A DNA stretch of 64,000 nt, from assembly GCA_028564675.1 (NCBI GenBank), contig JAOVVO010000052.1, positions 124,001-188,000 of the forward strand, read 5' to 3'. Positions within the stretch are counted from its first letter, which is position 1, and every line of letters starts with the position of its first letter. The stretch is from Onchocerca lupi (taxonomy: Eukaryota; Nematoda; Chromadorea; Rhabditida; Onchocercidae). A program made the translations under genes and the position numbers. Below the pieces are notes generated by a model, which saw only the letters and a program-made list of their open reading frames with translations, had not been told where the DNA came from and searched no databases. This document shows, in pieces, positions 25,825-38,568 of the stretch.

Positions 25825-28800
25825 TTATCGACGTTCATGCGTTCGTTTTTCGTAAGTGAGAAGATTATAGAAGACCATCAATAGGAAAATATTCGCCACT
25901 GAAAGCACGAGTGGTATTTTCCACCGCATTATCCACGCCTGCAATGATGGATACATACATTTCTCAAGAAGTAAATTTCTCGTTTAGCATCAGTGACCGT
26001 AAATAAATTTTTCTAAATTACCAAAATTATATAGCAATGAGGAATTTGAAGTCAGTTAGTAGCAGCACATAAATGGACTGCAATAATAATAGCATAATTG
26101 CAAATGTATATTACATTGACAATTTATAAACGGTAATTCCAGCATAATAAATATGTTTTAGAAATGATGAATTAAAATAATGTTATATCTGTACTTCGCA
26201 CTCGTGCTGAATTCTCAAAGTGAATGGGAGATAATTTATAGCGAGAATGCGAAGCATTAAAGTATAAAGAAGTCCTAAAATTTTCAATAGAGAAATTATT
26301 TCCCATGGAATTTCACAATTTATTTCTAATAAGAAAGCGATAAAATAACGAAATGATTGTAATTTTAAAATCTGTGACAAGATAACAGCTCCCCCACACA
26401 CTAAAATTATCATAACGAAAGAAAGAGAAGAAGAGAAAAAAAAAACTAGCCTTAAAAGCTGGGTGAAATAAATAGCGAAGAGGATTATTACGCAATAATT
26501 GCTCTTCTTCGAGAAGGCGTTGTAATTCTTGGCGCTGTTGTGAAGCAAGCCGTGCCGCTTCCTCTCTCCTCATATGCACTCCAGATACCTCAAGTTCGAC
26601 TAGGTTTGGCAACGAACCCCGTCCTTCAACTTCATCGAATTCATCATTACCGCCACTTCCTTCTCGTCCTCGTCTCACTACATCTTCTAATCGTTTATCA
26701 CTAGCTGTCGCCAATGTCGACCGCCTATATAAATTCTGCAACATTTCGCTTGCAAATTTCACTTACATCACATCGAAATCAAGAGAAACAACTTGGAAAT
26801 ATTCCATCAAGAAAAAGGAATAAAGTGGAATACTGTGAAAAATATTGATTAACAAATATAGAACAGTCTAATGCACTTCTTGTGCCGTATTATCTACGTT
26901 CCATAAAAGATTAATGTTGAATAGAAATCCATCAGATTTGGATTTAAGACAGTGTTTAGGAAATTATGATGTTAACCAATTTTTTTTTCTCCTTTTATGA
27001 TGCAAGGTATGGTTTTTTTTTTTTTTTTCTTTTTTTAATGATGTGAGGTATCGTTAGATTATCCATAGTAACTTAAAATTATTACAGAGATGAATTCAAG
27101 CTTATCTGTAAGATGAATATTTTCACTCATTAACGCGACTGAAGATAAATTTGCAGAAACTATCATTACAATGTTTGTTAGAAGAGTTTTATTTCATTTT
27201 GGTAAAGTCTTACTAATAACTTCAACCGCCAAAATATATACTGAATAACTATCACCAGAAAGTTACCGATATTCTTTGTTTATCAAAATAAATTTCAAAG
27301 ATAGCCAGTGTTTAATGTTTTTTGACCAAAATACGAAACAAATGTCTTGCCTGCGAAATATCATGCACTGCAAAAGGCTGTCTCGTGAGTGAAGGCCTAT
27401 TCCTATGTATTAATCCACTTTTCTTAGTATTTCCAAACATCATGTATTGGTCATAATGATCATCAGTGAGAGACATTCGTGAATTGCTTTGAGTTGGATT
27501 CGTATTCTGCAAGATAATTAAAACGATGTCCAACTTATTATCACAAGATCATAAAATTCGCTCTGCTAATTCACTGTCTCCAAGTATGAAAATCTATGTC
27601 ATACAAAAAATCATTGTCCATTACAAATCACTTATCGCATACAACAATCATTGTCCATTACAAATCACTTATCGCATAATAATGTTAATTCTCAAATCAT
27701 TCTTTCATAAATTAATTCTAAATCACTCGTCTGTTAAATAATAATTCTAACAGATTTCTAAAAAGCATGAATTATGACAGTCAATTTCAGTTTGGAATCC
27801 TTAACCTATATCTTGGCATGAACGAAAATTTCGTCACATTCGGATAGCATAAAGGTCTCTGATCTTTGATACAATGTTTGCAAATAGAAAAGTTAGATAA
27901 AATTGCTGTTCATGTGAAACTTTAAAAATAATTTGAGATTGTAGCATACCTGTAGCAAACTTCTTGAAGAAGCCGGAGTAGTATTTTGAATAACATGTGG
28001 ATCCGTAGTGCCATTACTGAATTGACGCTGTTGTAATTCGCCAGTAATATTAGAAGTCGTGTTATTCGGTTGCTCTAAAGATGTGATATCGGAATGCAAG
28101 ATAAACGACTGCTGGTCTGGTATTGCAAATCTTGTATCTAGATAGGAAGTAAGCATATTCTGATGATGTTGTTGCTGTTTTTGCTGATATTGATGGGGTA
28201 CATTGACGTTATGTTGAGGCACTGCATTTGGACGATACGACGAAGAAGAGGAAATATAGGGCATCTGAACAACCGGTAGAGGTGTACTCGAAATAACAGG
28301 GAATTGAGTAGAAGCCTGATAACCGCCAGCAATCTTATGTGATGAAGAAACGCTTGGCAATACTTGATAAGAAACTGGACCGAACATGGGAGTTTGCTGC
28401 GGACCCGCATAACCAGTTGAATTAACACTTTGTTGTGGTTGTTGTTGTTGTTGTTGTTGTTGTTGCTGCTGTTGATAGATTGATGCTACATTGCTACCCT
28501 GAAATCCAGAACTACCTTGATAACCACCTGGATTAGACGACTGACGATGCTGCTGCTGCTGCAATGATGATGGTGTGCAATCGAAATCTGAATTAGTCAA
28601 AATTCCTTGCTGATAGGAACTCAGATTGACCATTGGCTGCTGAGGTTGATACAATATACCGCCTGGAGATTGTGGTTGTTGCGATGGTGAGTAGGTGGTC
28701 TCCGCCGAAGCACCTGGTAAAGAAGGAGGATTCAAGATGACAAGTTCATCGGAGAGGTCACGCGATTCATGGGAACTTTTGGGAGTGGATGGTGAATCGA

Positions 28801-31800
28801 AAGAAACATGATTCGCGCTAGTAATAGTACCAGTACTATGTTGTTGTTGCAAGCAATTCATCTGTGCTCGAATCACCTCTGTACCGAGTTGCCTAAATTC
28901 TGGAACAAATTGTTTTGCACATATTTTAGCTGTATCAGCATCTTCACGAGCTTGTAATGCTATGAAATCGGCTTGCTCGGAACGTTCCTGCGCTGTTGTT
29001 GTTCGTGATACAGCTATGTCTGCCTAGAATTCTTCACAAAATTTATCACTACCTAACAATACTTTATTGATTGATTTCCCTCGTATTTTTCAACTTACTA
29101 ATGATGGTTAAAAAGGATGATAAAAAAAAAAAAAATAAAAGAATAATATTATGCTGGAGATCAATTTCATAAATAAAATCAACATTCAAGTCTTTCTTCA
29201 AACTTCCTCTTAGACCTTCTTTATTTTTTTAGCTTTCCAGTATAAAAAGTACTACGACAAAGAACTGATGTATTTTCTCCATTAAAAAAAGGAGACATTT
29301 TCTGTTAGGTTTCATTCCTCCAACGGGTTTTAACAAGAAACTTATTGACAAAAAAAAAAAAATTGCGATGAGATTCCCATCAAGACTTTCGTAATTTCTA
29401 TATGGAAATTCGAATAAGAATTAGAATATATAAATATGCGTATCCAACTAAGCACTATGCCTTATTCAAACGAGCAATTATTTTCTTATTTGTACGCTTT
29501 CCGGCAAAATAATAGAAAAAAGCAAACCTTCTGTTGAGCAATAGTGGCAGCACGATTGGCAGCTTCAACAGCATTTCCAACGCGTTCTTTCAACCTTGAT
29601 GAGCGCACAAACAACAATCCTTTCTTACGGTTTGAGCATATCAATACATTATTTTTGTACTTCCCTTCTTCTCTCCTGCAGCATAAAATATGTTTATCAA
29701 AGGGAATTTGCTTCACTCTACTGTTACTGCCTACATCTATACTTTAGTCACTTAAACGCCAGTAATGTTTGAGTTTTATTTCTACTTTTTTTAAGGAAAA
29801 TATATACTTCTTAATCCGGATTTTTCGGCCGTTCATTTCAAGCACACATATGCATTCACTTTTTCCTAATTTTCTGCCAATTATCAAATCGAACTTTTTA
29901 ATTAGTGATATAAGTAAGTAGTCATAATCTAATGTGATGGAAATCATGTAAAAAGAAAAAATAGCGGTACAAATTAATTGGTATAATGTTTCAGAACATA
30001 ATTTTAACTTTAGAAGAAAAGCTTACGAACCGGTATCTAATTTAGAATAACATATTAGTAATAATATGATGGCGTTAAAAATATATAAAAGTTGTGATAC
30101 ATTTCACTATTAGCAGTGAAATGTGTTACAACTTTTAAACATTAGAGTAAGATTTCTCGTTTTCAAGACGATTAAGACAATTAAGGCCTATTCAAGTCTT
30201 TGTTCTCTTGGACGAAACACATCAAAACATAGCAACATATTCTTAATAATTAGGATTACTTGAAATTCCAGTTCATGATTTACAAGTGAACTCAATAAAG
30301 TTCCATTAATGTGCATCCATCAATAGCAATATCAATGTGAGACATATCTCTCATTCATTTTGCATTAATTTATTTTTTCTATTCATCCATTCATTCACTG
30401 GCAGAACTGGTAATACTATGCATTTTCAGTATTATTATGTTAATTAGTTGTCTAATTAATTAAGGTAAATCAAAATTCATTATCGTTTTATACACAACAA
30501 GCTACAAAGATCTATCATCGAATTGATTATCATATAGGCAGGAGTTTTCGATCAAGGCGGTAATTATTCCATATCTGATTAATCCTTATATTTCATCTAG
30601 ATTATTTTTTTCCATCCTACTGAAATAGTTGGCTTACCGTCCATCACTAAAAGTTGTAATGCCGTAGCCACATTTTCGATTGTTGAACCATTCTCCTTCA
30701 TATTTGAGGCCATCACTTCGTTCACCAACTCCAAATCCGCATCGTTTATCATTTTTCCATTCACCCTTATAAATTTCGGTCGTACTGGGATCAATCTGAT
30801 CTTCCTAAAATTATCTTGTTCGATGAAATGATTTCTGGATCACTAATTATAGTAAATTCTAATTAATGTAAATCTTTTTAAGGTAAGTTTTCAAAAGATA
30901 AAACGGTGATAAAATTTATCTTAGCTGAATATAATATTGGAAGCAGGTGTTACTATATAAGGAAAAGAAAAAAGATGAACGTACTAAAAGCAAACTTAAA
31001 ACTAGATCTTGCAAAACCTTGTTTGTATTCCATTACAAATATGAACCACATGGAAATTATGCTCATTGATTATTCGATAAATTCGTCATTTAATAATGGC
31101 AAATCTTAAAAAATTATGAATTAGATGAAGAATTACTTGAGAAACGATCAGATTTTCTCGTCCTTGCCGGTGTTCCGATTCATCCGATGCACAGCTGACA
31201 GTGCTACCGCTCGACCTTAAACTTCCTACAACAAATCATTTTAATCTTTCTTGTTTAAAAAAGAGAAGCTATATCACAAATCTGTTGGAAATATATCATG
31301 CAACCACTTTGTAGGAATTTCTTTTTTAAATAAAATGACGTCACTTAAATGCAAAACTATTCGATGTAAAATAATGAAACAAACTGCTCTGAAAGAAAAT
31401 TAGCCTCAAGTAATAATCATCTTGTTATTCGAGGAACGAAACAGAAATATAGATAACAATTCACCGGTAGTGACATGTTGATGTATATCACCTGTCGAAT
31501 GTTGCTTTTTGATTCGTAGACCACTTAGAATCGTTCGTTTCACAGCCAACGAACGCTCCGAAAGGGACCGACGCCTAGTGGGCGCTTTACTACAAGCTTT
31601 CAGCACAAAACCACCTCGATTTTCGTCTGTTTCATCTAAAAATTTTTTAAGAAAAAGCATTGCAGTTCCTAAACAAGAAAATATGCTCAAAGAATTCTTT
31701 CTGTAAATAAGACGGAGAGATTTCTTGTTAATCTAGTTTCTTCAGATAGGTTAGGGTCATCCATACACATAACATTGATAGCATACTATGATTTAGGTAA

Positions 31801-34093
31801 GGAAAGGGATTTAACATGAAATCCTGATATATCTACAAGTTTCAAAAATGCTAATTTTGAATCATAATTAATGTCAAATTAAATGCTTTGCTTTTGGACT
31901 ATTCATCCGTCCTACAAGTTCATGAAAAAACATTGTAATAAAGTGAACTTGTAATGATTGTTTCTTTCTGAGAAGTTGTTTTAATACAACTATGCTATCA
32001 CAAGAAATCAATGATTTTACGATATTTAAAATTTCTAAAAAGACTTCAATCCATAATAGTGTGTTCAGTCTGGTTGAAAATTCCTGAGATGATTAAAATG
32101 ATATGTCGCCTGCTGATTGCTTCATCAACTGCAGTAACACCAACTTTCCTAAACTCCACCATCTACTCTCCTGCATTCCGCATTCCTTCACTTTAAAATA
32201 ATTTACTGCATCACTTTATCATACCACGCACGCTACACTATCTTGCCAATATGCTGTACTAAAGAAAACTGCACATATGTGCACATACACAGACATACAC
32301 ATACGCACATAAATACATACACATACACACACAAGGAATATTATCTACAACACAAACTCCCGGAATGAATAAATTAACAGCGGTCACAAATAACGATTCG
32401 AATAATTGCTCAATAAATGATTGTTTGAAGCAATAACGGTGATCGAATTCAATTTACAATTTGATAAGAACAGAAATTCATAAACAGAGCCAAAAAGTTA
32501 CCATAATTCTTCCTCTCATTTTCCTCATTCTCGCCATATTCAGATCTCAGTGAAGTTAAAGATGCATTTGTACGTAATCGAGATCGAAACTTAGCAGCTA
32601 CACTATGTTGGACGCTTTTTCGGATACCGTATCCGTGTCGCATACCACGTAACCACTGCCCCTGATAAGCACCTGAAATTCACTTGCATTACCTAATTTC
32701 AGACTTGTGAAATGTTTCTTTTCATTAGTTTCTGATGCTTGATATTGAGATCAGAAATTGCAATCTTCAAGAAATCAAGCAGAAGACGGAATTTCAGACT
32801 GCCCGAAAATTCCTGTACATTTCTGAATTTTACTTCGTTACTTCCCATCTGAAACTTGACTTTTAAATGTTATCAATTATGAGATTCTTTTCATCTTTTT
32901 TCAGTAATAAATAAATAAAAAATGAATTTTGAACGTCTGGTAAGTTGATGAATGGCAGGATTTTATTCGAGATCAAAATAATACTCTGACTGTAAGACTA
33001 TCAACAATTAGCTATTAAAATCTTGCATGGACTGTAAGACTATCAACAATTAGCTATTAAAATCTTAAAACATTTTTCAAGATATGACTGTTTGTCTAAA
33101 TGAAGAAGATACCAACCTCCGTCGACATAAATTTCAGTACCATAACCATCGTGAAATCCTGCAGACCAGGTACCCTGGTACTTAGCTTGTGAAGTCATCG
33201 ATAGCCGGTGTCCATACCTGCCTTTGTATCCTTGAGTCCATTCACCTTTATATATCCAACGACCGCGCTGCTCAACTCCAAGCCCATGTCGTTTTCCGTT
33301 TTGCCACTGACCTTGGTAAGTATTCCCAGATGGCCATGTATAAACCCCGGATACCTGAATATACCTTTCATATTTATAATTAAATAATCATAATATTAAT
33401 AACTGCTTTTAGAAAAAAATTTTTAATTCCATAGCATTTAATTTTCTGGCAAAGAAGATAGCAAAACGCTGCACAAAGTATATTTTATTGTGGGAAGAAA
33501 TAATATGAGCTGGTGCTGAATGAGCCCCGTGCACCTTTCAAATTCTTGAATATTCCATCCACATTTTTTAAAATCTACAACTTTTTAAAATCCCTTTATC
33601 AATTCAGTTCAATTTTGTTTTTTGTTTTTCAGTTTTCAAATGGATTATGGAAGAAGTGATAACGCTCCTCCAAACATTGCAGCTAAAATAAATAAGAGAT
33701 AAATAGGATGATTTCTGAACATTCATCACATATTTTATATTAAATTTCATTTTGTTAAGAATTATGATTATCACGAAGTTTCTTTTACTATCACTACAAA
33801 ATTTGCAAAGGAGTATTTTCAAAGATGGTTAGTTCTTTTACCCAATTACAATAACTGTCCCTTCTGTTTTATTTTGTAATTTTATTCGCAAATTCATGAT
33901 AAATGAGTTGAATTCGGTATTTATTCAGTTAATTTTTCAAAAAAAAAAGCACTTCGAAACCGTAATGCCAAGCTCCGGCATATTCACCCTTGCCTTGAGG
34001 ACCCGTGCAAACACCATGTCCGTGAGCTTTCCCTTCTTCCCATCCACCGCAGTAGGTACCTCCATCGTCAAAGTCGAATCTACCACCGTTCAT
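25825..34093 (-). CDS. jph-1: Junctophilin (MORN-repeat ER/plasma-membrane tether)
   Basis: Junctophilins hold ER/SR calcium stores against the plasma membrane in muscle and neurons. Exons: 34093-33953, 33354-33117, 32672-32502, 31635-31458, 31215-31137, 30804-30638, 29675-29528, 29023-27950, 27506-27351, 26735-26451, 25938-25825; total 2751 nt = 916 aa. The ATG at 34093 begins MNGGRFDFDDGGTYCGGW, nearly identical to vertebrate junctophilins. MORN repeats fill the first three exons, then a joining region (SLTSLRSEYGEN) and two more MORNs (YKGEWKNDK...YEGEWFNNRK), then the alpha-helical EEGKYKNNVL...AATIAQQK segment. Exon 29023-27950 is a divergent Q/S/P-rich region with 12 consecutive Gln (codons at 28474-28439). 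The last exon encodes a C-terminal anchor (IPLVLSVANIFLLMVFYNLL, residues about 886-906) with a short charged tail, as expected. Two donors near the end (27351, 26451) would be GC; see findings. Longer than human JPHs (about 630-750 aa). Confidence 0.96.
27609..27678. repeat. Two-copy perfect tandem repeat, 33 bp, in junctophilin intron
   Basis: The 33-base unit at 27609-27641 (AATCATTGTCCATTACAAAT...) is repeated exactly at 27646-27678 with a 37-base period. It lies in the intron between junctophilin exons 29023-27950 and 27506-27351. The lack of divergence implies a recent duplication. Confidence 0.9.
28436..28475 (-). repeat. CAA/CAG microsatellite encoding polyglutamine in junctophilin
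   Basis: The coding strand carries a run of CAG and mostly CAA codons (plus strand TTG/CTG repeats), giving 12 consecutive glutamines at residues about 558-569 of junctophilin, followed by PQQ. The mostly CAA make-up should be more stable than pure CAG. Further short Q blocks surround it in the same exon. Confidence 0.92.
30087..30136. repeat. 22-bp-stem hairpin in junctophilin intron
   Basis: Arm 30087-30108 (AAAAGTTGTGATACATTTCA + CT) pairs with 30115-30136 at 20 of 22 positions around a 6-base loop (ATTAGC). It lies in the intron between exons 30804-30638 and 29675-29528. The size and near-perfect stem resemble a small-RNA precursor or a miniature inverted repeat. Confidence 0.72.
32277..32333. 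repeat. ACAT/CA-rich simple repeat in junctophilin intron
   Basis: A degenerate run of ACAT, ACAC and ACGC units occupies this stretch in the intron between exons 32672-32502 and 31635-31458. It looks like an ordinary microsatellite. Confidence 0.8.
32988..33066. repeat. Two-copy perfect tandem repeat, 37 bp, in junctophilin intron
   Basis: A 37-base unit at 32988-33024 (GACTGTAAGACTATCAACAA...) recurs exactly at 33030-33066, period 42 bases. It lies just downstream of exon 33354-33117, about 50 bases from its donor. A recent local duplication is the simplest reading; an assembly error is possible. Confidence 0.9.
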
Positions 34094-34276
34094 CTCAACA
34101 CCGTACCATACCTCATATTCGATTCTGTGGAAAAACACGTAAATAAGTTTAGAGTGAAGTGCTAATAAAGGTTAAACGTGTCAAGTCAAACGAACGAAAT
34201 GATTCGAGCGAAAATTTCAATATAACTGGTAAGTAAATTTCGACATGTGATAGATTATAATAAATTAGTTACATAA

Positions 34277-34301
34277 TTAATATATATATATATATATATA
34301 A
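34277..34301. repeat. TA dinucleotide repeat
   Basis: About twelve TA units lie roughly 190 bases upstream of the junctophilin ATG. It is a simple microsatellite; a promoter role cannot be read from it. Confidence 0.85.
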
Positions 34302-37300
34302 ATAATTGAATATCTGAAAATACTATTAGCTGTCCAACCGTTCAGAACAATACGGCATTTGAAAGTTGTATCGAGATTAATAATCACTTAAATCATTCAC
34401 GTATGAGGCATACTAGAGATGAGCTAGCATTTTTGCCTAATGCATTGTTTTTGTGAGATGTTATGATAAGGATGTTAAATAATTTCATGAAAATATATTT
34501 TAATTTCAAGACTAAATAAATTTTTAAGCAAAATCATATCTTAACTACTATTCACGAAAGGAATTTTTTTCTTTCGAAATTTTGTAAACAAAAACTTTTA
34601 ACATAGATTTTTGTGAGCTTTTCATGGGAGATAGGTAAGGGTTTTCCTAATGACGAATGAATTTTTGAAATAAAGAACTGAAAACAAGAATTAGACAAAC
34701 ATCTTCAATCCGATCATTTATAAAAGGATATGTTGTTCGTCTAATATAAAAATATATCAGTAAGTAAAAAATGACGATTGATTTTCTCAACTATTTAAAA
34801 CTAATTGAAATTTCTCCGTTTCAGAAGAAATTGTGAATGAAAGCGAAAGTGTTCAAGATTACTTCCAAAACTATCACATCATTTATATCAACGTGATTCC
34901 CATACTGATAATAAACTTATTGAATGATTATATCCATTAATTCATCTTTTCCATTCACTTAATCATATGCTGGCCTATTTGATATACTTCTTTCTCAATC
35001 ATAATTGAAAACAATAGCGCAGGAAAGGATAAATGCTTGCTATCTAAAGCTCAAGATGATGAAAATTGAATTGAAAATTTGCCACTAATTTTTGCCCTTT
35101 TTTGCTCATTTTTTCGGCTAAAATGCCCCAAAAGAACAATTTCAAAGCTTGAAATGATGTCACATTATAAAAAGATCCTCCTTCAATATCATTTATTCGA
35201 TAACAAATTATTTCCGTAACAGAACATGTTCTGATTATATTACAGAATTAGATGTCAGTTTATATTTAAATATTTGAATTATTACTAAACATCAATTTTA
35301 CACGGGGTTTTACACGAGAAATACTCACTTTCTTGGGGAAAGGATACGAAATTGATAAAATAACAAAGAGTTAACAATCATTGATATTGGAAAAGTTATT
35401 CAACCGAAGTTATGGCTTGTTTAAAATTTGAATCAGAAGTAACATACACTCAATCACAGCAGTTCTATAACACGGAGAATTTGAATTCTATCTTTACTTA
35501 GAAAGAATCCAAATGCTATAAATACCTGAACATTTAGCATAGCATGTACATCGATGATACGACCAATGAAGATTGGATAAAACCACATTTAGAAACTTTA
35601 GACATAGCAACCAGTAACTTCTACGCAAATTGTTTTGGATATCCACCTGCAATGATGCTTTCAGATGGAACTGGAACCATCCGAACTTATTGGCATCTTA
35701 CTTTTTTTAGACACTTACGGTACTATTGAAATATCGATCAGTGAGAGGCATACGAATTTCATGAGAAGTGGAAACAAAAAAAAAAGAAGAAAAAATAAAC
35801 ATTTGTTAATGTGATACGAGAAAGACAAAGAGATTGAAAACGAACAGAAAGCTTCAATAGAAATACTCTTTCGTTCTTCGAGCCTGGTAGAAGCACTTTT
35901 CTTCAATGCAATCTGACAATTCGAAAATATTTTACGAATTATTCGAGTCCATTACTGTTGATATCTTCTATCTGCTTGTAATTTTAGTTCAAACATCATC
36001 TATCGATGGTATCATCATTTCACAAACTTCTCATTTGTTTACTTTAGCACAAACTGCATTTTTTATGATGCGAGATGACTACGAAAAAAAATGCAATCTC
36101 CCAAACGTACCGAATAACCAGCACATCTCGATAACGACAAGGGTGCTCCTTTACGAAGATAAAAATAGGTGGTTATTTTAAGAATTGAAACAAATTTTAC
36201 GTTAAAAATTGAATCTAAAAAAAATGACCTAAGTAAGATATGAGTAAGACAAAAAAGCGGTAAAAAAAAAGTTGTAAAAATGAAAATTGCAAATGAAAGA
36301 ATAATCTGAAAAAGTCAGATTCGTAATTAAATATAAAAAACGGCTAAAATGAATGAGTCAAGCTGTCAAGATGAGAACGGATTACGGCAATATAAACATA
36401 TAAAGCAAGAGCATAAAATTTCAAGAGAAAAAATATGCAGTCAAATTATCTTACATGTAAATGAATATAATTTTAATCTGGGATTTCAAATTCTTTTTTA
36501 CATTTGTCATTTTTTAAGACTGAAATGAACAATCGATAAAATTGGTGATATGAGAAACATTATTGGAAGACTGATAAAAATGTCTTAAATTATATGGGCA
36601 TCATGAACATGCCTGATAAAAGATCGAGAAAATCAGATTTCGATAAAATCATAACTGCATGACATACTAAACTAGTCCTCAATAAAAATGAAATATATCC
36701 AATTAAACGATTTTTTAAATACACATCCATATGAAAGATGGATTATTTAAAATATAAAGAAAAACACTAAAATGAAGAGAGTTTACAGAAATTACCTGAG
36801 AGAGAGAGTGAAAATAAAAGTTGAACAAAGGTTGAAATGAAATTGACAATAACAGATTATTCGAAAAATTGACATCCTTTTTGATGACTTTCTTGTACCA
36901 ATGAAGATGAGTGAATTTGTAGGAAGAAATAAATGCCAATGTTCGGAAGATTTTGAAAGCAAAATTGACGAGCTAATTGAATGAAAACGAACTTATCATT
37001 TTTTTGATTTTTAACTTTTAAAGATTTAATTAACTAATTAGAATTGAGAAAGTTGATGGCTAATGCCTGCTTCAATGCAACGGAAGAAACATCCTTCCAT
37101 ACATCTGTATTATTTTTAATTGTAAAAGTTTGAGATGATAGTTGTTGACAAAAAATAGCTTGAAAATACAAACTTGAATACAAAAAGTTTATAGAAAATG
37201 GAATTGTTGAAGATGGAAAGAAGAAATGAGGTATGAGGGAAAGGGATGGAATGAAATGGAATGGATGAACACTTAGCAATAATGACTTATCGAGTTCAAC

Positions 37301-38055
37301 TAATACGAAACACATTTATCTACATAGAGAGAGGGAGAGAGAAAAATCTCAACGAGACACTAAAACTCTCACAAATTGTTCCTTTCTTTCGAAGTTCCAC
37401 CTCTAAATTCGAGAGGAATCTAATCGATAATGATTTCAGGAGTAGTGAAATTTCTACACTACCCATTTATTCACTCCTCTCAGTCGAAGGTGATTGATTA
37501 GCCAGAAGGAAGCTGTCGGATGCTCGCAACTCCGTCCGTGTTCCTTCTCCTCTTCCAGGTAGTCTGTGTGCGTGTATCTCTGTAAGTCGCGTGTACATAC
37601 ACGTACGCCCCATCTCAAATTGAAGTGACTGGAACTAAAAATTCCCATAAATTATAAGTGAAGCTAAGAGAAAGCTAGAAGTCAAGATGAGATGAGCTTC
37701 CTTTCACAATAAAACTCGATTTCAATCGGATCATTTCGATAGATGAATCTCTAATTGCAGTGACACTCAGTGATTCATTCATTACACAATCGCATAGCCA
37801 AGTCAATTGGCCGATTAGAAGTTAGTTGTATTCCAGCCTGATCGGTATTCCATGCAGCCTAGGAAAGTGTAGGAGAACAGCCTAGCAGTCCATTAAATGT
37901 CAATTTCCACTTAACAAAACTTCCACTTCTCACACTCATTCATTCATTCATTGCTTAAACTCGATGAAATAATGAAATGCCTGTTTGAAGTGAAGTATGC
38001 GCGCCAGGCAAAAATGCTCATAAAGCTTTAAGGCAAGCAGTATGAACAGATAGAT

Positions 38056-38058
<3 letters not shown>

Positions 38059-38138
<80 letters not shown>
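38059..38138. repeat. Compound GA and GAT microsatellite
   Basis: A long GA run (about 38059-38105, with one A interruption near its end) is followed directly by about ten GAT units (38109-38138). It lies in the junctophilin upstream intergenic region. On the minus strand the same DNA is TC then ATC, and the polypurine GA tract could form non-B structures. Confidence 0.92.
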
Positions 38139-38139
<1 letters not shown>

Positions 38140-38256
38140 TATAATACATGCTTACATATGTTCATGTGATGTAGGATGAGAGCAACTGTCTACTGGAAGA
38201 GATGGAGGAGAAGGAGAAAGGAATAAAATCAATGGAGAATTTGATCAGCTTTCAGT

Positions 38257-38568
38257 CTAGCTAGATTGTAGTGCAAACCTTGCATGCCTCTTGCATCTTG
38301 CAGCTTCACTTTCTCTCACCACATTTAGAAGCATAAAAGGTCCAGTCAGAGTTTTGGCTAGGCCTTGTCTTTTGGCTCTACTCAATACACCTCCTCTATA
38401 GTATACCTTTCCTAAATTGGACCTGAAAGACAACACTTGCTTATCAATTGAATCGCAATATAGTTTGTGATCATTTGTTATAGAGATATCATGGGCAATA
38501 TCTTCTGCCTGCCTGATAAATAGCAGTGATAGAATGTTAATTTTCCCATGTTTTTGATCTATTTTCAA
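38257..38568 (-). pseudogene. Decayed retroelement polyprotein fragment (integrase C-terminal-like)
   Basis: A 103-codon minus-strand frame contains the arrangement typical of the region after the integrase core in gypsy or BEL/Pao-type elements: QAEDIAHDISITNDHKLYCD (helix ending in a K-x-Y-x-D-like motif), then GKVYYRGGVLSRAK, then LAKTLTGPFMLLNVV, recalling G-D-x-V-x-Y ... L-x-x-x-x-x-G-P-F-x-V. Here the usual G-D is G-K and the usual Trp before G-P-F is absent. No upstream integrase core, reverse transcriptase or LTR is visible, so this is a short relic at best. It could also be a chance frame. Confidence 0.38.

Noticed and set aside
25805..25845. Nine-base dyad (GAACGCATG...CATGCGTTC) around the junctophilin stop codon
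   Set aside because: The loop is long and one arm is constrained by coding; probably coincidental.
26183..26450. Hydrophobic minus-strand frame after junctophilin exon 26735-26451
   Set aside because: It is a low-complexity Phe/Leu-rich read-through of an intron; the true membrane anchor is in exon 25938-25825.
38059..38138. Regular short repeats considered as a CRISPR-like array
   Set aside because: They are di- and trinucleotide microsatellites with no spacers in an animal genome.
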